The translations under genes and the position numbers were made by a program. DNA of 64,000 nt from Amycolatopsis rifamycinica (GTDB lineage: Bacteria > Actinomycetota > Actinomycetes > Mycobacteriales > Pseudonocardiaceae), in the NCBI RefSeq assembly GCF_000695625.1, contig NZ_JMQI01000009.1, positions 17,391-81,390 on the forward strand, in the 5' to 3' direction. Positions 30,016 through 37,815 of the stretch are shown one piece after another. The number at the start of each line of letters is the position of its first letter. The first letter of the stretch is position 1. The notes beneath the pieces are model-generated. The model did not search any database. It had not been told where the DNA came from and was given only the letters and a program-made list of their open reading frames with translations.

Positions 30016-30909
30016 GGCGGTGAGCAGCCGGAGCGGGGTGTCGTGCAGGACCGCCCGCAGGAACGGCTCGCCCAGGCGATCGTCGGCCGCCCAGCCGGCG
30101 ATCGCCCGCAGCTGCGTCGCGTAGGAGTACGGGATGTTCGGGAAGTCCGTGCCGAGCACCACGCGGTCGGCGAAGTCCGCCAGCCGCGCCGTCCAGTCCG
30201 GCGGCAGCGGCGACATCGCCTCGGCGAACGGCACGCCCACCATCGTCGTGTCCAGGTGCACCCGCGGGTACTTCGCCATCAGGTCGAACGCCGCCCCGAA
30301 CTCCGGCATCGCCGCGTGCGCGAGCACCGCCGTCAGCCGCGGGTGCCGCGCCAGGACCTCGCCGAAGACCGCCAACCCGGTGAAGTCGCCCCGCAACGGT
30401 CCGTGTCCACAGTGGACGACGACCGGGACGCCCGCGTCGGCCAGCGCACCCCACACCGGCTTCAGCAGGTCGTCACGCGGGTCGTACGCCCCCACCTGCA
30501 CGTGCGCCTTGAACACCCGGGCGCCGGCGCGCAGCGCACCGTCCACAGCGGAGCCGGCACCGGGCTCGGGGTAGAACGTCCCGGTCGGCACCGCGGCCGG
30601 GACCCGCGCGGCGAACTCGAGCGCCCAGTCCGTCAGCCACTCCGCCATGCCGGGCTTGTGCGGGTAGACCAGCGGCGCGAAGCGCGTCACGCCCAGCAAA
30701 CGCAGCGTGGCCAGCCTGTCCTCTTCGGATGTCCGGTAGTGCACCGGCCACTCGGTGCCGTAGTGCGTCGAGGCCCGGTCGAAGTACGCCCAGACCTTGT
30801 CCATCACCGGCTTCGGCAGGAAGTGGACGTGCAGGTCGACCAGGCCCGGCAAGCCGAGCGAGGCCGTCCAGCGGGCGACGTCGGCGTCGGAGGCCGGGCC
30901 GGGCGTCAC
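30010..30909 (-). CDS. Amidohydrolase 2 family metal-dependent hydrolase
   Basis: A 299-residue TIM-barrel hydrolase with metal-binding [36 protein letters not shown] and the C-terminal [14 protein letters not shown]. This family includes decarboxylases and lactonases of aromatic or sugar acids. GTG 30909 overlaps the stop of smpB (GTGA), so it is translated with smpB although the functions seem unrelated. The precise substrate is not visible. Confidence 0.88.
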   Translation of the reverse strand: MTPGPASDADVARWTASLGLPGLVDLHVHFLPKPVMDKVWAYFDRASTHYGTEWPVHYRTSEEDRLATLRLLGVTRFAPLVYPHKPGMAEWLTDWALEFAARVPAAVPTGTFYPEPGAGSAVDGALRAGARVFKAHVQVGAYDPRDDLLKPVWGALADAGVPVVVHCGHGPLRGDFTGLAVFGEVLARHPRLTAVLAHAAMPEFGAAFDLMAKYPRVHLDTTMVGVPFAEAMSPLPPDWTARLADFADRVVLGTDFPNIPYSYATQLRAIAGWAADDRLGEPFLRAVLHDTPLRLLTAS

Positions 30910-31388
30910 TCCGTGAACCGGCCCTTCAGCGCACGGCCCATGGCCTTCCTGATGTCGCGCTCCGCGTCGCGCTTGGCGAGCGTCTGCCGCTTGTCGTAGG
31001 CCTTCTTGCCCTGGGCCAGCGCGATTTCGACCTTGACCTTGCCGTCCTTGAAGTACATCGACAGGGGGACCAAGGAGAGCCCGCTCTCCTTGGTCTTGCC
31101 GATCAGCTTCTCGATCTCCCGCCGGTGCAGCAGCAGCTTCCGGGTGCGCCGCGGCATGTGATTGGTCCACGTGCCCTGCGTGTACTCCGGGATGTGCACG
31201 TTGCGCAGCCACACTTCGCCGTCGTCGACCGTCGCGAACGCGTCCGCCAGCGACGCCTTGCCCTCGCGCAGGCTCTTGACCTCGGTGCCGACGAGCACGA
31301 GACCGCACTCGTAGGTGTCGAGGATGGAGTAGTCGTGCCGAGCCTTGCGGTTCGACACGATCACCTTCTGGCCACGTTCCTTGGGCAT
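30906..31388 (-). CDS. smpB: SsrA-binding protein SmpB
   Basis: A 160-residue partner of tmRNA in trans-translation. It binds the tRNA-like domain and positions it in the empty decoding site of stalled ribosomes. Diagnostic segments: [20 protein letters not shown] near the N terminus, [20 protein letters not shown], and the basic tail ending [10 protein letters not shown] that enters the mRNA channel. Located downstream of ftsE-ftsX, the usual actinobacterial order. ATG 31388 is preceded on the minus strand by an upstream region with little space before ftsX. Confidence 0.97.
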   Translation of the reverse strand: MPKERGQKVIVSNRKARHDYSILDTYECGLVLVGTEVKSLREGKASLADAFATVDDGEVWLRNVHIPEYTQGTWTNHMPRRTRKLLLHRREIEKLIGKTKESGLSLVPLSMYFKDGKVKVEIALAQGKKAYDKRQTLAKRDAERDIRKAMGRALKGRFTE

Positions 31389-31433
31389 ACGACCACTCTA
31401 CGTGATTCCGGTGGTGACGAGCAGCTGGTTAAC

Positions 31434-32327
31434 CTAGTGCCGGACGTACAGCCGCAGCGTGACGTAGCCGGTGATGGCGGAGATCACCACGGACACCGCG
31501 AGCAGGATCGGCGCGACCGGGAACAGCAGTTCCAGCGTGGTGATCTTCGGGAAGACGTCGCCGGTGAACAGCGAGTCGAGGAAGGTCACCTTCGTCAGCA
31601 CCAGCAGGACGATCCCGAGGACCGCACCGACCGCGCCGGCGACCACCGCCTCCAGCAGGAACGGCAGCTGCGTGTACCACCGCGTCGCGCCGACCAGCCG
31701 CATGATGCCGACCTCGGTGCGGCGGGTGAACGCGGACACCTGGATCGTGTTGGCGATCAGCAGCAGCGCGGCGACGGCCATGATGAGCGCGGCGCCGAAG
31801 GCCAGGTTGCGGCCGCCGTTGATGGCGTCGAAGAAGCGGTCGAGGAACTTCTTCTGGTCGTCGACCTTCCGCACGCCCGGCTTGTTCGCGTACTCCTGCA
31901 CGATCGCGTCGCTGCGGTCCGGGTCCTTGAGCTTCACGTGCAGCGACGCGGGCAACGACTCCGGACCGGTGAGCGCGATCAGCTCCGGCTGGCTTTCGAA
32001 GATCTTCTTGAACCGGTCGAAGGCCTGGTCGCGGTTCTCGAACACGACCGACTCGACACCGTTGTTGCTCTGCAGCGAAGTCCGCAGCGTCTGGCACAGC
32101 GACTGGGTGCAGTTCCGGTCGCTCGCGCTGATGTCGTCGGTGAGGTAGACCGAAACCTCGACGTCGGCGAGGAAGTTGGACTTCATCTTGTCGATCGTCC
32201 GCACGGCGAGGAGGCCGCCGCCGAGCATGGCGAGCGACACGGCGGTGGTCAGCATCATCGCGATGGTCATCGTGACGTTCCGGCGCAGGCCGGTGACTAC
32301 CTCACTGAAGACGAAACTGGCGCGCAT
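31434..32327 (-). CDS. ftsX: Cell-division ABC transporter permease FtsX
   Basis: A 297-residue membrane protein with four spans: one near residues 20-43, then three in the C-terminal half (about 175-195, 222-245, 268-290). The large extracytoplasmic loop has the two cysteines DRNCTQSLCQTL seen in mycobacterial FtsX. FtsEX regulates peptidoglycan hydrolases of the RipC type at the division site rather than transporting a solute. It follows ftsE by 75 bases and precedes smpB by 45. Confidence 0.96.
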   Translation of the reverse strand: MRASFVFSEVVTGLRRNVTMTIAMMLTTAVSLAMLGGGLLAVRTIDKMKSNFLADVEVSVYLTDDISASDRNCTQSLCQTLRTSLQSNNGVESVVFENRDQAFDRFKKIFESQPELIALTGPESLPASLHVKLKDPDRSDAIVQEYANKPGVRKVDDQKKFLDRFFDAINGGRNLAFGAALIMAVAALLLIANTIQVSAFTRRTEVGIMRLVGATRWYTQLPFLLEAVVAGAVGAVLGIVLLVLTKVTFLDSLFTGDVFPKITTLELLFPVAPILLAVSVVISAITGYVTLRLYVRH

Positions 32328-32402
32328 GGCGGGTGCAGGTCCTTGGGGTCGGGGTCGTTGAAGGGCTGCGTCGTTGAGGGAACAGTCGTTACGGGAGCGC
32401 CG

Positions 32403-33092
32403 TCAGCGACCGATGCCGTAGACGCCGCGGGCGTCGTCACGGATCACCCGGCCGAGCTGCAGCTCGACGACGCGGCGCCGCATGGAGTCCACGATGGAGT
32501 GATCGTGGGTGGCCATCAGGACCGTCGTGCCGGTGCGGTTGATCCGCTCCAGCAGCAGCATGATGTCCTGGCTGGTGTCGGGGTCCAGGTTCCCCGTCGG
32601 TTCGTCGGCGAGCAGCACCAGCGGGCGGTTCACGAACGCGCGCGCGATCGCGACGCGCTGCTGCTCACCACCGGAGAGCTCGTTGGGGAGCCGGTCGGCC
32701 TTGCCGTCGAGGCCGACGAGCTCCAGCACCTCGGGGACGACCTTCTTGATGGTCGGGCCCGGCTTGCCGATGACCTCGAGGGCGAACGCGACGTTCTCGG
32801 CGACGGTCTTGTTCGCCAGCAGGCGGAAGTCCTGGAAGACGCAGCCGATGGTCTGCCGCAGGCGGGGGACCCGGCGGCGGGCCAGCTTGGCGACGTCGAA
32901 GTTGGACACCATCACGCGGCCCTTGGTCGGCGTCTCTTCGCGCAGCAGGAGCCGGAGGAAGGTCGACTTCCCCGATCCCGAGGGACCGATGAGGAAGACG
33001 AACTCACCCTTTTCGATGTCGACGGACACCCGCTCGAGCGCGGGCCGCGTCGAGGTCTTGTAGACCTTGGAAACCTCTTCGAGCCGGATCAC
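32403..33092 (-). CDS. ftsE: Cell-division ATPase FtsE
   Basis: A 229-residue ABC ATPase with Walker [11 protein letters not shown], signature [15 protein letters not shown], Walker [16 protein letters not shown] and the H-loop in MATHDHSIV. It powers FtsX conformational change in septal wall remodelling. The first residues [11 protein letters not shown] match the family start, so GTG 33092 is chosen; an ATG at 33102 is out of frame. On the minus strand TAGTAT (33106-33101) sits eight bases before this GTG, consistent with a -10 box and a leaderless transcript. Confidence 0.96.
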   Translation of the reverse strand: MIRLEEVSKVYKTSTRPALERVSVDIEKGEFVFLIGPSGSGKSTFLRLLLREETPTKGRVMVSNFDVAKLARRRVPRLRQTIGCVFQDFRLLANKTVAENVAFALEVIGKPGPTIKKVVPEVLELVGLDGKADRLPNELSGGEQQRVAIARAFVNRPLVLLADEPTGNLDPDTSQDIMLLLERINRTGTTVLMATHDHSIVDSMRRRVVELQLGRVIRDDARGVYGIGR

Positions 33093-33204
33093 GATTCGGC
33101 ATACTACCCACCGGTCTCGTGAAGCCCCGGTTGCCCGGTCCACCCGGGTGGAGCAGCGGGTGTTTGCGTACGGTGAGCGGTCGCGCGGACACCCGCCGCG
33201 CCGA

Positions 33205-34302
33205 TCAGGCGGTCTGCATCCGCCAGCGGATGCCGGCGTCGAGGAAGCCGTCGATGTCGCCGTCGAGCACCGCGGACGGGTTGCCGACCTCGAACTCGGT
33301 CCGCAGGTCCTTCACCATCTGGTACGGGTGCAGCACGTAGGAGCGCATCTGGTTGCCCCAGCTGGAGCCGCTGTCCTTGAGCGCGTCCATCTCCTTGCGC
33401 TCTTCTTCCTTCTTGCGCTGCAGGAGCCGGGACTGGAGGACCTTCATCGCGGCCGCCTTGTTCTGCAGCTGCGACTTCTCGTTCTGGCAGGAGACGACGA
33501 TGTTCGTCGGGATGTGCGTGATGCGGACCGCGGAGTCGGTCGTGTTCACGCTCTGCCCACCGGGGCCCGACGAACGGTAGACGTCGACCCGGATGTCCTT
33601 CTCCGGGATGTCCACGTGGTCGACCTCTTCGACCTCGGGCAGCACCTCGACGTGCGCGAACGACGTCTGGCGGCGGCTCTGGTTGTCGAACGGCGAGATC
33701 CGGACGAGCCGGTGGGTGCCCTGCTCGACGGAGAGGGTGCCGTAGACGTAGGGGGCGCTGACCTTGAACGTCGCCGACTTGATGCCCGCCTCTTCGGCGT
33801 AGGAGATGTCGTAGACGTCGGTCGGGTAGCCGTGGCGCTCCGCCCAGCGCAGGTACATGCGCAGCAGCATCTCGGCGAAGTCGGCCGCGTCGACGCCACC
33901 GGCCTCGGAGCGGATGGTGACGACGGCGTTGCGGTCGTCGTACTCGCCCGAGAGCAGGGTGCGGACCTCGAGGCCGTCGATGGCCTTGCCGAGGTCGGCG
34001 AGCTCGGTCTCGGCCTCGCCCATGCTGCCGGAGTCGCCCTCGGCCTCGGCGAGCTCGTACAGCACGCCCAGGTCGTCGAGCCGCTGGCGCAGGTCGGAGA
34101 CCCGGCGCAGCTCGCCCTGCCGGTGGGACAGCTGGCTGGTGACCTTCTGCGCCGCCTCCGGGTCGTCCCAGAGGTTCGGGCTCGAGGCCTGCTTCTCCAG
34201 GTCGGCCACCTGGGCGCGCAGCGAATCGAGGTCCATCACCGACTCGATCTGCGTCAGCTTGCCGGTCAGGTCCCTCAGTGCCGCGTCGAACTCATCACTC
34301 AC
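33205..34302 (-). CDS. prfB: Peptide chain release factor 2
   Basis: A 365-residue RF2, recognising UGA and UAA stop codons. The SPF recognition motif appears in [15 protein letters not shown] and the catalytic GGQ in [18 protein letters not shown]. The reading frame is continuous; there is no programmed +1 frameshift site, as is usual for actinobacteria. GTG 34302 is preferred because the upstream in-frame ATG (34329) lies within the terminator hairpin of the padR gene. Gene order prfB-ftsE-ftsX-smpB is conserved in actinobacteria. Confidence 0.96.
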   Translation of the reverse strand: MSDEFDAALRDLTGKLTQIESVMDLDSLRAQVADLEKQASSPNLWDDPEAAQKVTSQLSHRQGELRRVSDLRQRLDDLGVLYELAEAEGDSGSMGEAETELADLGKAIDGLEVRTLLSGEYDDRNAVVTIRSEAGGVDAADFAEMLLRMYLRWAERHGYPTDVYDISYAEEAGIKSATFKVSAPYVYGTLSVEQGTHRLVRISPFDNQSRRQTSFAHVEVLPEVEEVDHVDIPEKDIRVDVYRSSGPGGQSVNTTDSAVRITHIPTNIVVSCQNEKSQLQNKAAAMKVLQSRLLQRKKEEERKEMDALKDSGSSWGNQMRSYVLHPYQMVKDLRTEFEVGNPSAVLDGDIDGFLDAGIRWRMQTA

Positions 34303-34324
34303 GTTTGTCAAGGTTACGGCAAAA

Positions 34325-34355
34325 CCCACGACCGGTTGCGAGGACCGGTCGTGGG
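34325..34355 (-). terminator. padR intrinsic terminator
   Basis: CCCACGACCGGT (34325-34336) pairs perfectly with ACCGGTCGTGGG (34344-34355) across a 7-base loop and is followed on the minus strand by TTTT. It lies between the padR stop and the prfB start, so it separates the two transcription units. Confidence 0.92.
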
Positions 34356-34365
34356 CGCGCGAACC

Positions 34366-34866
34366 TCAGGCCGCGGGGATGGCGTCGAGCAGCTTGAGCG
34401 CGGCCTTGGCCTGGGCCTGGGCGAACTCGGCGACGGCCTTCTCGTACGGCCCCTCGGCCGCCTTGGTGGCCGCCTTGGCGTCGTCGAGCTGCTGGCTGTA
34501 GCTCGCCCGGGCCGAGTCGAGCAGCGACTGGCGCTGCTTCGCCGTCAGCGACCCCGCGTGCACGAGCCGCAGGATGAGCGGGCTACGCAGGTGGTCGGGG
34601 CCGGCTTCGGACGTCAGCCAGGCCTTGAAGGCCTTCTTGCCGGCGGCGGTGATCAGGTACTGCTGGCTGGAGCGCGGGCCCTGCTTGCCGAGCCGGACGA
34701 GACCTTCCTTGGACAGCGCCGGGAGCTCCCGGTACACCTGGCTGCGGGTGACGCTGAAGAAGGCACCGAAACGCTCACCCGCTCCCGCGACGAGCTGCCC
34801 GCCGGTGGCGGGACCGTCGTGGAGCAGACCGAGCAGGGCGGCGGCTGTTGCATTCAATTCGGACAC
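34366..34866 (-). CDS. PadR family transcriptional regulator
   Basis: A 166-residue protein with the PadR winged helix (LLGLLHDGPATGGQLVAGAG, then SVTRSQVYRELPALSKEGLV) and a C-terminal dimerising coiled coil (residues about 105-160, rich in Ala, Lys and Glu). GTG 34866 is the first start. PadR regulators usually respond to phenolic compounds or antibiotics and control adjacent exporters, but no such gene is beside it. Its gene is isolated by a strong terminator from prfB. Confidence 0.88.
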   Translation of the reverse strand: MSELNATAAALLGLLHDGPATGGQLVAGAGERFGAFFSVTRSQVYRELPALSKEGLVRLGKQGPRSSQQYLITAAGKKAFKAWLTSEAGPDHLRSPLILRLVHAGSLTAKQRQSLLDSARASYSQQLDDAKAATKAAEGPYEKAVAEFAQAQAKAALKLLDAIPAA

Positions 34867-35207
34867 GCCCCCTAGATTCCCACTTATCGGCCGCTGTGTC
34901 CACAGTGGTCAGGGTATCTGTCCATTGTGGCTAGTGAGATCCCCTCGTTCGGCCCAATGCGAGCCGGTCCACTGTGGACCCGAACACGCTCTGCAACCGC
35001 TCCCAGGAAAATTTGGGCCAACCAGACGCACACGGGCCCCCTCGACGCCGCCAGGCAGGTGAGCCCGACGGGCGGCACTCCCCGGCATGGCGCACTCGCG
35101 GACACGGACCGCAACCACCCGGGCCAGGCGTCCACATCGTGAGATCCGCAGCTTTTCGCGCGTCGGACGAACAAGTCGGCAGCGAAAGCCGTTCCGGCAT
35201 GACAAAA
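34867..35207. other. Intergenic region upstream of padR
   Basis: No gene or RNA is supported in this stretch. It contains the padR promoter region and three close variants of the palindrome TCCACWGTGG (near 34900, 34922 and at 34968-34979), which belong to the motif that recurs elsewhere in the window. Short open frames here have no ribosome sites and atypical composition. Confidence 0.55.
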
Positions 35208-35242
35208 GAGGCACGTTCCCGGATTTCCCGGAAACGTGCCTC
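35208..35242 (-). terminator. Terminator of initiator tRNA copy 1
   Basis: GAGGCACGTT (35208-35217) pairs with AACGTGCCTC (35233-35242), extended inward by CCGG pairs. On the minus strand it lies just after the tRNA 3' end and is followed by TTTTGT, a classic intrinsic terminator. Confidence 0.88.
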
Positions 35243-35246
35243 CTGG

Positions 35247-35323
35247 TGGTAGCGGGGACAGGATTTGAACCTGCGACCTCTGGGTTATGAGCCCAGCGAG
35301 CTACCGAGCTGCTCCACCCCGCG
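35247..35323 (-). tRNA. Initiator tRNA-fMet (CAU), copy 1
   Basis: Read on the minus strand the gene starts CGCGGGGTGGAGCAG and ends CCCCGCTA followed by an encoded CCA. The anticodon loop is CTCATAA flanked by GGG and CCC, the three G-C pairs that mark initiators, and position 1 (C) does not pair with position 72 (T), another initiator feature. The 74-base body is identical to the second copy at 37675-37748. Confidence 0.96.
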
Positions 35324-35400
35324 CCGTTTTGGTACTTCAATAGATTACACGGGGTCGCGAAGGGCTTTACACCGGGGTCCCGAAACGCCCTGACCTGGCC

Positions 35401-35985
35401 TTACGCGCTCTCAAGCCACTGACGGGCTCCACTGAGGACCATGGCGAGCCCGTCCTCGAACCGGGCGTCGGCGTCGCCCAGCACCGCCCGCCCCGCCGAC
35501 TCGCGATAGCGCTCGTCGAACTCGCCCGGCATGGGCCGCACGGCCTGCTCCTCGATCACGTAACCGATCACGAAGCAGTAGACGGTGAAGGTCGCCCGGT
35601 CGGCCAGCCGCTCGTCGAGGCCGGCCTCGATGCTCCGCCGCAGCGGGTGCGGGCCGACAAGACTCGTGTCACCGAGGTAAGTACCAGCGAAAACCTTCCC
35701 GCCGTCGCGGTAGGCGAGCATCATCCGCCGCAGGGCCCGGGCCCCGTGCGCCACGCTTTCCCACTCCCCCGCCGACGTCGGCGGCCGGCGGTCTTCGGCG
35801 AAGTCGCGGTACATCTGCGTCGCCATCTCGTCGAGCAGCTCCTGCTTGTTCTTCATGTGCCAGTACAGCGCGGGTGCTTTGACGCCGAGATCGCCGGCGA
35901 TCAGCCGCAGCGTGAGCCCGTTGAGCCCGACCTCGTTGAGCAGCTTCAGCCCGGATCTCGCGATGTCCTGCCTGGTCAAGGCCAT
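35401..35985 (-). CDS. TetR family repressor of the monooxygenase
   Basis: A 194-residue protein with a TetR helix-turn-helix (TRQDIARSGLKLLNEVGLNG, LTLRLIAGDLGVKAPALYWH) and a C-terminal domain of the tetracycline-repressor type (TetR_C_1-like). ATG 35985 gives MALTRQDIAR, the usual start for this subgroup; the upstream extension would overlap the operator region. It is divergent from the FAD monooxygenase at 36080, with two TTAAC-N3-GTTAA operators between, and so very likely represses it. The arrangement parallels tetR-tetX-like resistance modules. Confidence 0.92.
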   Translation of the reverse strand: MALTRQDIARSGLKLLNEVGLNGLTLRLIAGDLGVKAPALYWHMKNKQELLDEMATQMYRDFAEDRRPPTSAGEWESVAHGARALRRMMLAYRDGGKVFAGTYLGDTSLVGPHPLRRSIEAGLDERLADRATFTVYCFVIGYVIEEQAVRPMPGEFDERYRESAGRAVLGDADARFEDGLAMVLSGARQWLESA

Positions 35986-36020
35986 GTTCTGCCGTCTCCT
36001 CGCACTTCGGGCTTGACACT

Positions 36021-36069
36021 TTAACGATGTTAAGGGCATCCTCGGACCCGGTCAATTTAACGTTGTTAA
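36021..36069. promoter_or_regulatory. Paired TetR operators
   Basis: TTAAC-N3-GTTAA occurs at 36021-36033 (centre GAT) and 36057-36069 (centre GTT), 36 bp centre to centre, in the gap between the divergent TetR and monooxygenase genes. A TTGACA at 36013-36018 before the first copy looks like a -35 element for the monooxygenase promoter. The AT-rich dyads stand out from the surrounding 70% GC sequence. Confidence 0.85.
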
Positions 36070-36079
36070 GGAGCTGGGG

Positions 36080-37501
36080 ATGCGGGAGCTGACCGCGGAG
36101 GTGGTCGTCGCCGGAGCGGGGCCGACGGGCTTGATGCTGGCGAACGAGCTGGCACTGGCCGGAGTGGACGTTCAGGTGCTCGAGCGGATGCACGAGCGAA
36201 CGGGGTTGTCGAAGGCGCTGAACCTGCAGCCGCGCACGGCGGAAGTCCTGGATCTGCGGGGCTTGCTGGGCCGCGCGGAGGACCGCTCGTTCGCGACTGT
36301 CGCGGACGGACACTTCGCGGTGATCCCGGTGAGCTACGCGGGCTGGGACACCCGGCACCCGTACCAGCTGGGCATCCCGCAGGCGGAGGTCGAGGCCGCC
36401 TTGGAGGAGCGCCTGAACGAACAGGGCGTGCGGGTGAGGAGAGGCCACGAGCTGACAACCTTCACCCAGGACGCCGACGGCGTCACGGTCACGGCAGGCG
36501 ACCTGCGCATAAGAGCGAAGTACCTGGTGGGCTGCGACGGCGGCCGCAGCACGGTCCGCAAGGCACTGAACATGCGGTTCGAAGGCATCGAGGGTCAGGG
36601 TCACGGCGTATCGGCGGACGTCCTGTTCAAGAGGACCCCACCGGGAGCCCCCACCCAGTGGCGCTCGATGGCCAACATGGTGACGTCCGAGAGCCCGGGC
36701 AAGTTCATCGGCGTAATCCCCCTGCCGGAGCAGAACCTCTACCGAATCACCTTCGGAGACCGCCTGAACCGCCCCGCAAACCTCCGCGTCAAGGTGACCG
36801 GCGAAGAGGTCCGCGCGGCGGTCACCGACCGCTTCGGCCCCGAAGCGGAAATCTCCGAAATCCGCTGGGCATCCCGCTTCTCGGACGACAGCCGCCTGGC
36901 CGCAAGCTACCGGGTGGACCGGGTCCTCCTGGCCGGCGACGCGGCCCACATCCACTTCCCGGCCGGAGGCCAGGGCCTCAACCTGGGCATCCAGGACGCG
37001 ATGAACCTGGGCTGGAAACTGGCGGCCGAGCTACGCAACAGAGCCCCGGCAACGCTCCTGAACACGTACGAAGCAGAGCGCCGCCCAGTGGCACAGAGGG
37101 TGCTGGACAACATAGCGGCCCAAAACGCCCTGATACCCCTAACCCCGAACCAACTGGCCCTACGCGCACTGTTCAGAGACCTGACAGCCCTCCCCGAAGT
37201 CCAGCACTACCTGTCAGGCCTGGTCTCGGGCTTGGACATCACCTACGGAACCAAGAAAGCGCATCCAGCCGACGGAACCCGCCTCCCGGACTTCCCCGTA
37301 GGCAAGGCCTACGCAAGCACCCTGTTCCACAAAGGAAAGTTCGTCCTACTGACAAAATCCCCCACCCCCATCCCCCACCCAGAGGTACAAGTAGCAGAAG
37401 TCCCCAACCTCCCCCACCCAAAAACAGAGAAGATGCTGGTCCGCCCAGACGGCTACATAGCCAACACAACAGGCGAAACAGAAGGCTGGCTAACCCCCTG
37501 A
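36080..37501 (+). CDS. FAD monooxygenase, rifampicin/tetracycline-modifying type
   Basis: A 473-residue group A flavoprotein monooxygenase with a C-terminal thioredoxin-like region. Motifs: VVVAGAGPTGLMLANELAL (FAD), LVGCDGGRSTVRKAL (DG) and LLAGDAAHIHFPAGGQGLN near residue 280. The overall pattern and length resemble the rifampicin monooxygenase Rox and polyketide aromatic hydroxylases. Rox oxidises and linearises rifampicin; a protective role here is inference. It is controlled by the divergent TetR. From about base 37050 the codon use shifts to A- and C-ending codons (ATA, CTA, ACA, GTA), unlike the first half or neighbouring genes, and this bias continues into the downstream non-coding DNA. 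Confidence 0.88.
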   Translation: MRELTAEVVVAGAGPTGLMLANELALAGVDVQVLERMHERTGLSKALNLQPRTAEVLDLRGLLGRAEDRSFATVADGHFAVIPVSYAGWDTRHPYQLGIPQAEVEAALEERLNEQGVRVRRGHELTTFTQDADGVTVTAGDLRIRAKYLVGCDGGRSTVRKALNMRFEGIEGQGHGVSADVLFKRTPPGAPTQWRSMANMVTSESPGKFIGVIPLPEQNLYRITFGDRLNRPANLRVKVTGEEVRAAVTDRFGPEAEISEIRWASRFSDDSRLAASYRVDRVLLAGDAAHIHFPAGGQGLNLGIQDAMNLGWKLAAELRNRAPATLLNTYEAERRPVAQRVLDNIAAQNALIPLTPNQLALRALFRDLTALPEVQHYLSGLVSGLDITYGTKKAHPADGTRLPDFPVGKAYASTLFHKGKFVLLTKSPTPIPHPEVQVAEVPNLPHPKTEKMLVRPDGYIANTTGETEGWLTP

Positions 37502-37556
37502 CCCAGCCGGCTCACCCCCAACCCAGCCGGCTCACCCCCCAACCCAGCCCACCGCA

Positions 37557-37615
37557 GGGGGGTCCAGGGGCGGCGAAGCCCCCCTGGCGGGGGTTTGGGG
37601 GTTCGACCCCCAAAG
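37557..37615. repeat. Dispersed double-hairpin element, copy 2
   Basis: About 59 bases closely matching the element at 25118-25174: a GTCCAGGGG arm facing CCCCCTGG, then TTTGGGGG facing CCCCCAAA. It lies between the monooxygenase and the second initiator tRNA. Just before it, a 19- to 20-base unit (ACCCAGCCGGCTCACCCCC) is present twice with a partial third copy (37502-37550). Confidence 0.85.
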
Positions 37616-37625
37616 ACAATGCGAA

Positions 37626-37665
37626 GGAGGGATGCGCTCGCCGATTCTGGCGAGCACACCCCTCC
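37626..37665 (-). terminator. Possible terminator of initiator tRNA copy 2
   Basis: GGAGGG then GCTCGCC (37626-37642) face GGCGAGC then CCCTCC (37649-37665), giving an interrupted stem directly after the tRNA 3' end on the minus strand. Only a weak T-rich tract follows. Confidence 0.55.
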
Positions 37666-37674
37666 CAACCTCTG

Positions 37675-37748
37675 TAGCGGGGACAGGATTTGAACCTGCG
37701 ACCTCTGGGTTATGAGCCCAGCGAGCTACCGAGCTGCTCCACCCCGCG
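37675..37748 (-). tRNA. Initiator tRNA-fMet (CAU), copy 2
   Basis: Identical over 74 bases to the initiator tRNA at 35250-35323, including the GGG/CCC anticodon-stem pairs and the unpaired position 1. Unlike copy 1, CCA is not encoded: the bases after the discriminator A read CAG. It lies about 2.35 kb from copy 1 in the same orientation, with the TetR/monooxygenase pair between. Confidence 0.96.
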
Positions 37749-37815
37749 TCGTGGCACCTACCTTACGCCTGCCTTTCGGGCGGGTGCAAAGCAGGTGCCG
37801 TTCGCGTTACCGACG

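Noticed and set aside
33205..34329. Programmed frameshift in prfB
   Set aside because: The reading frame is continuous and no slippery CTTTGA context is present; actinobacterial RF2 genes usually lack it.
35324..37674. Integrated mobile element with integrase
   Set aside because: Although flanked by identical tRNA genes, the segment has no integrase, transposase or terminal inverted repeats; reported only as a possible recombination cassette.
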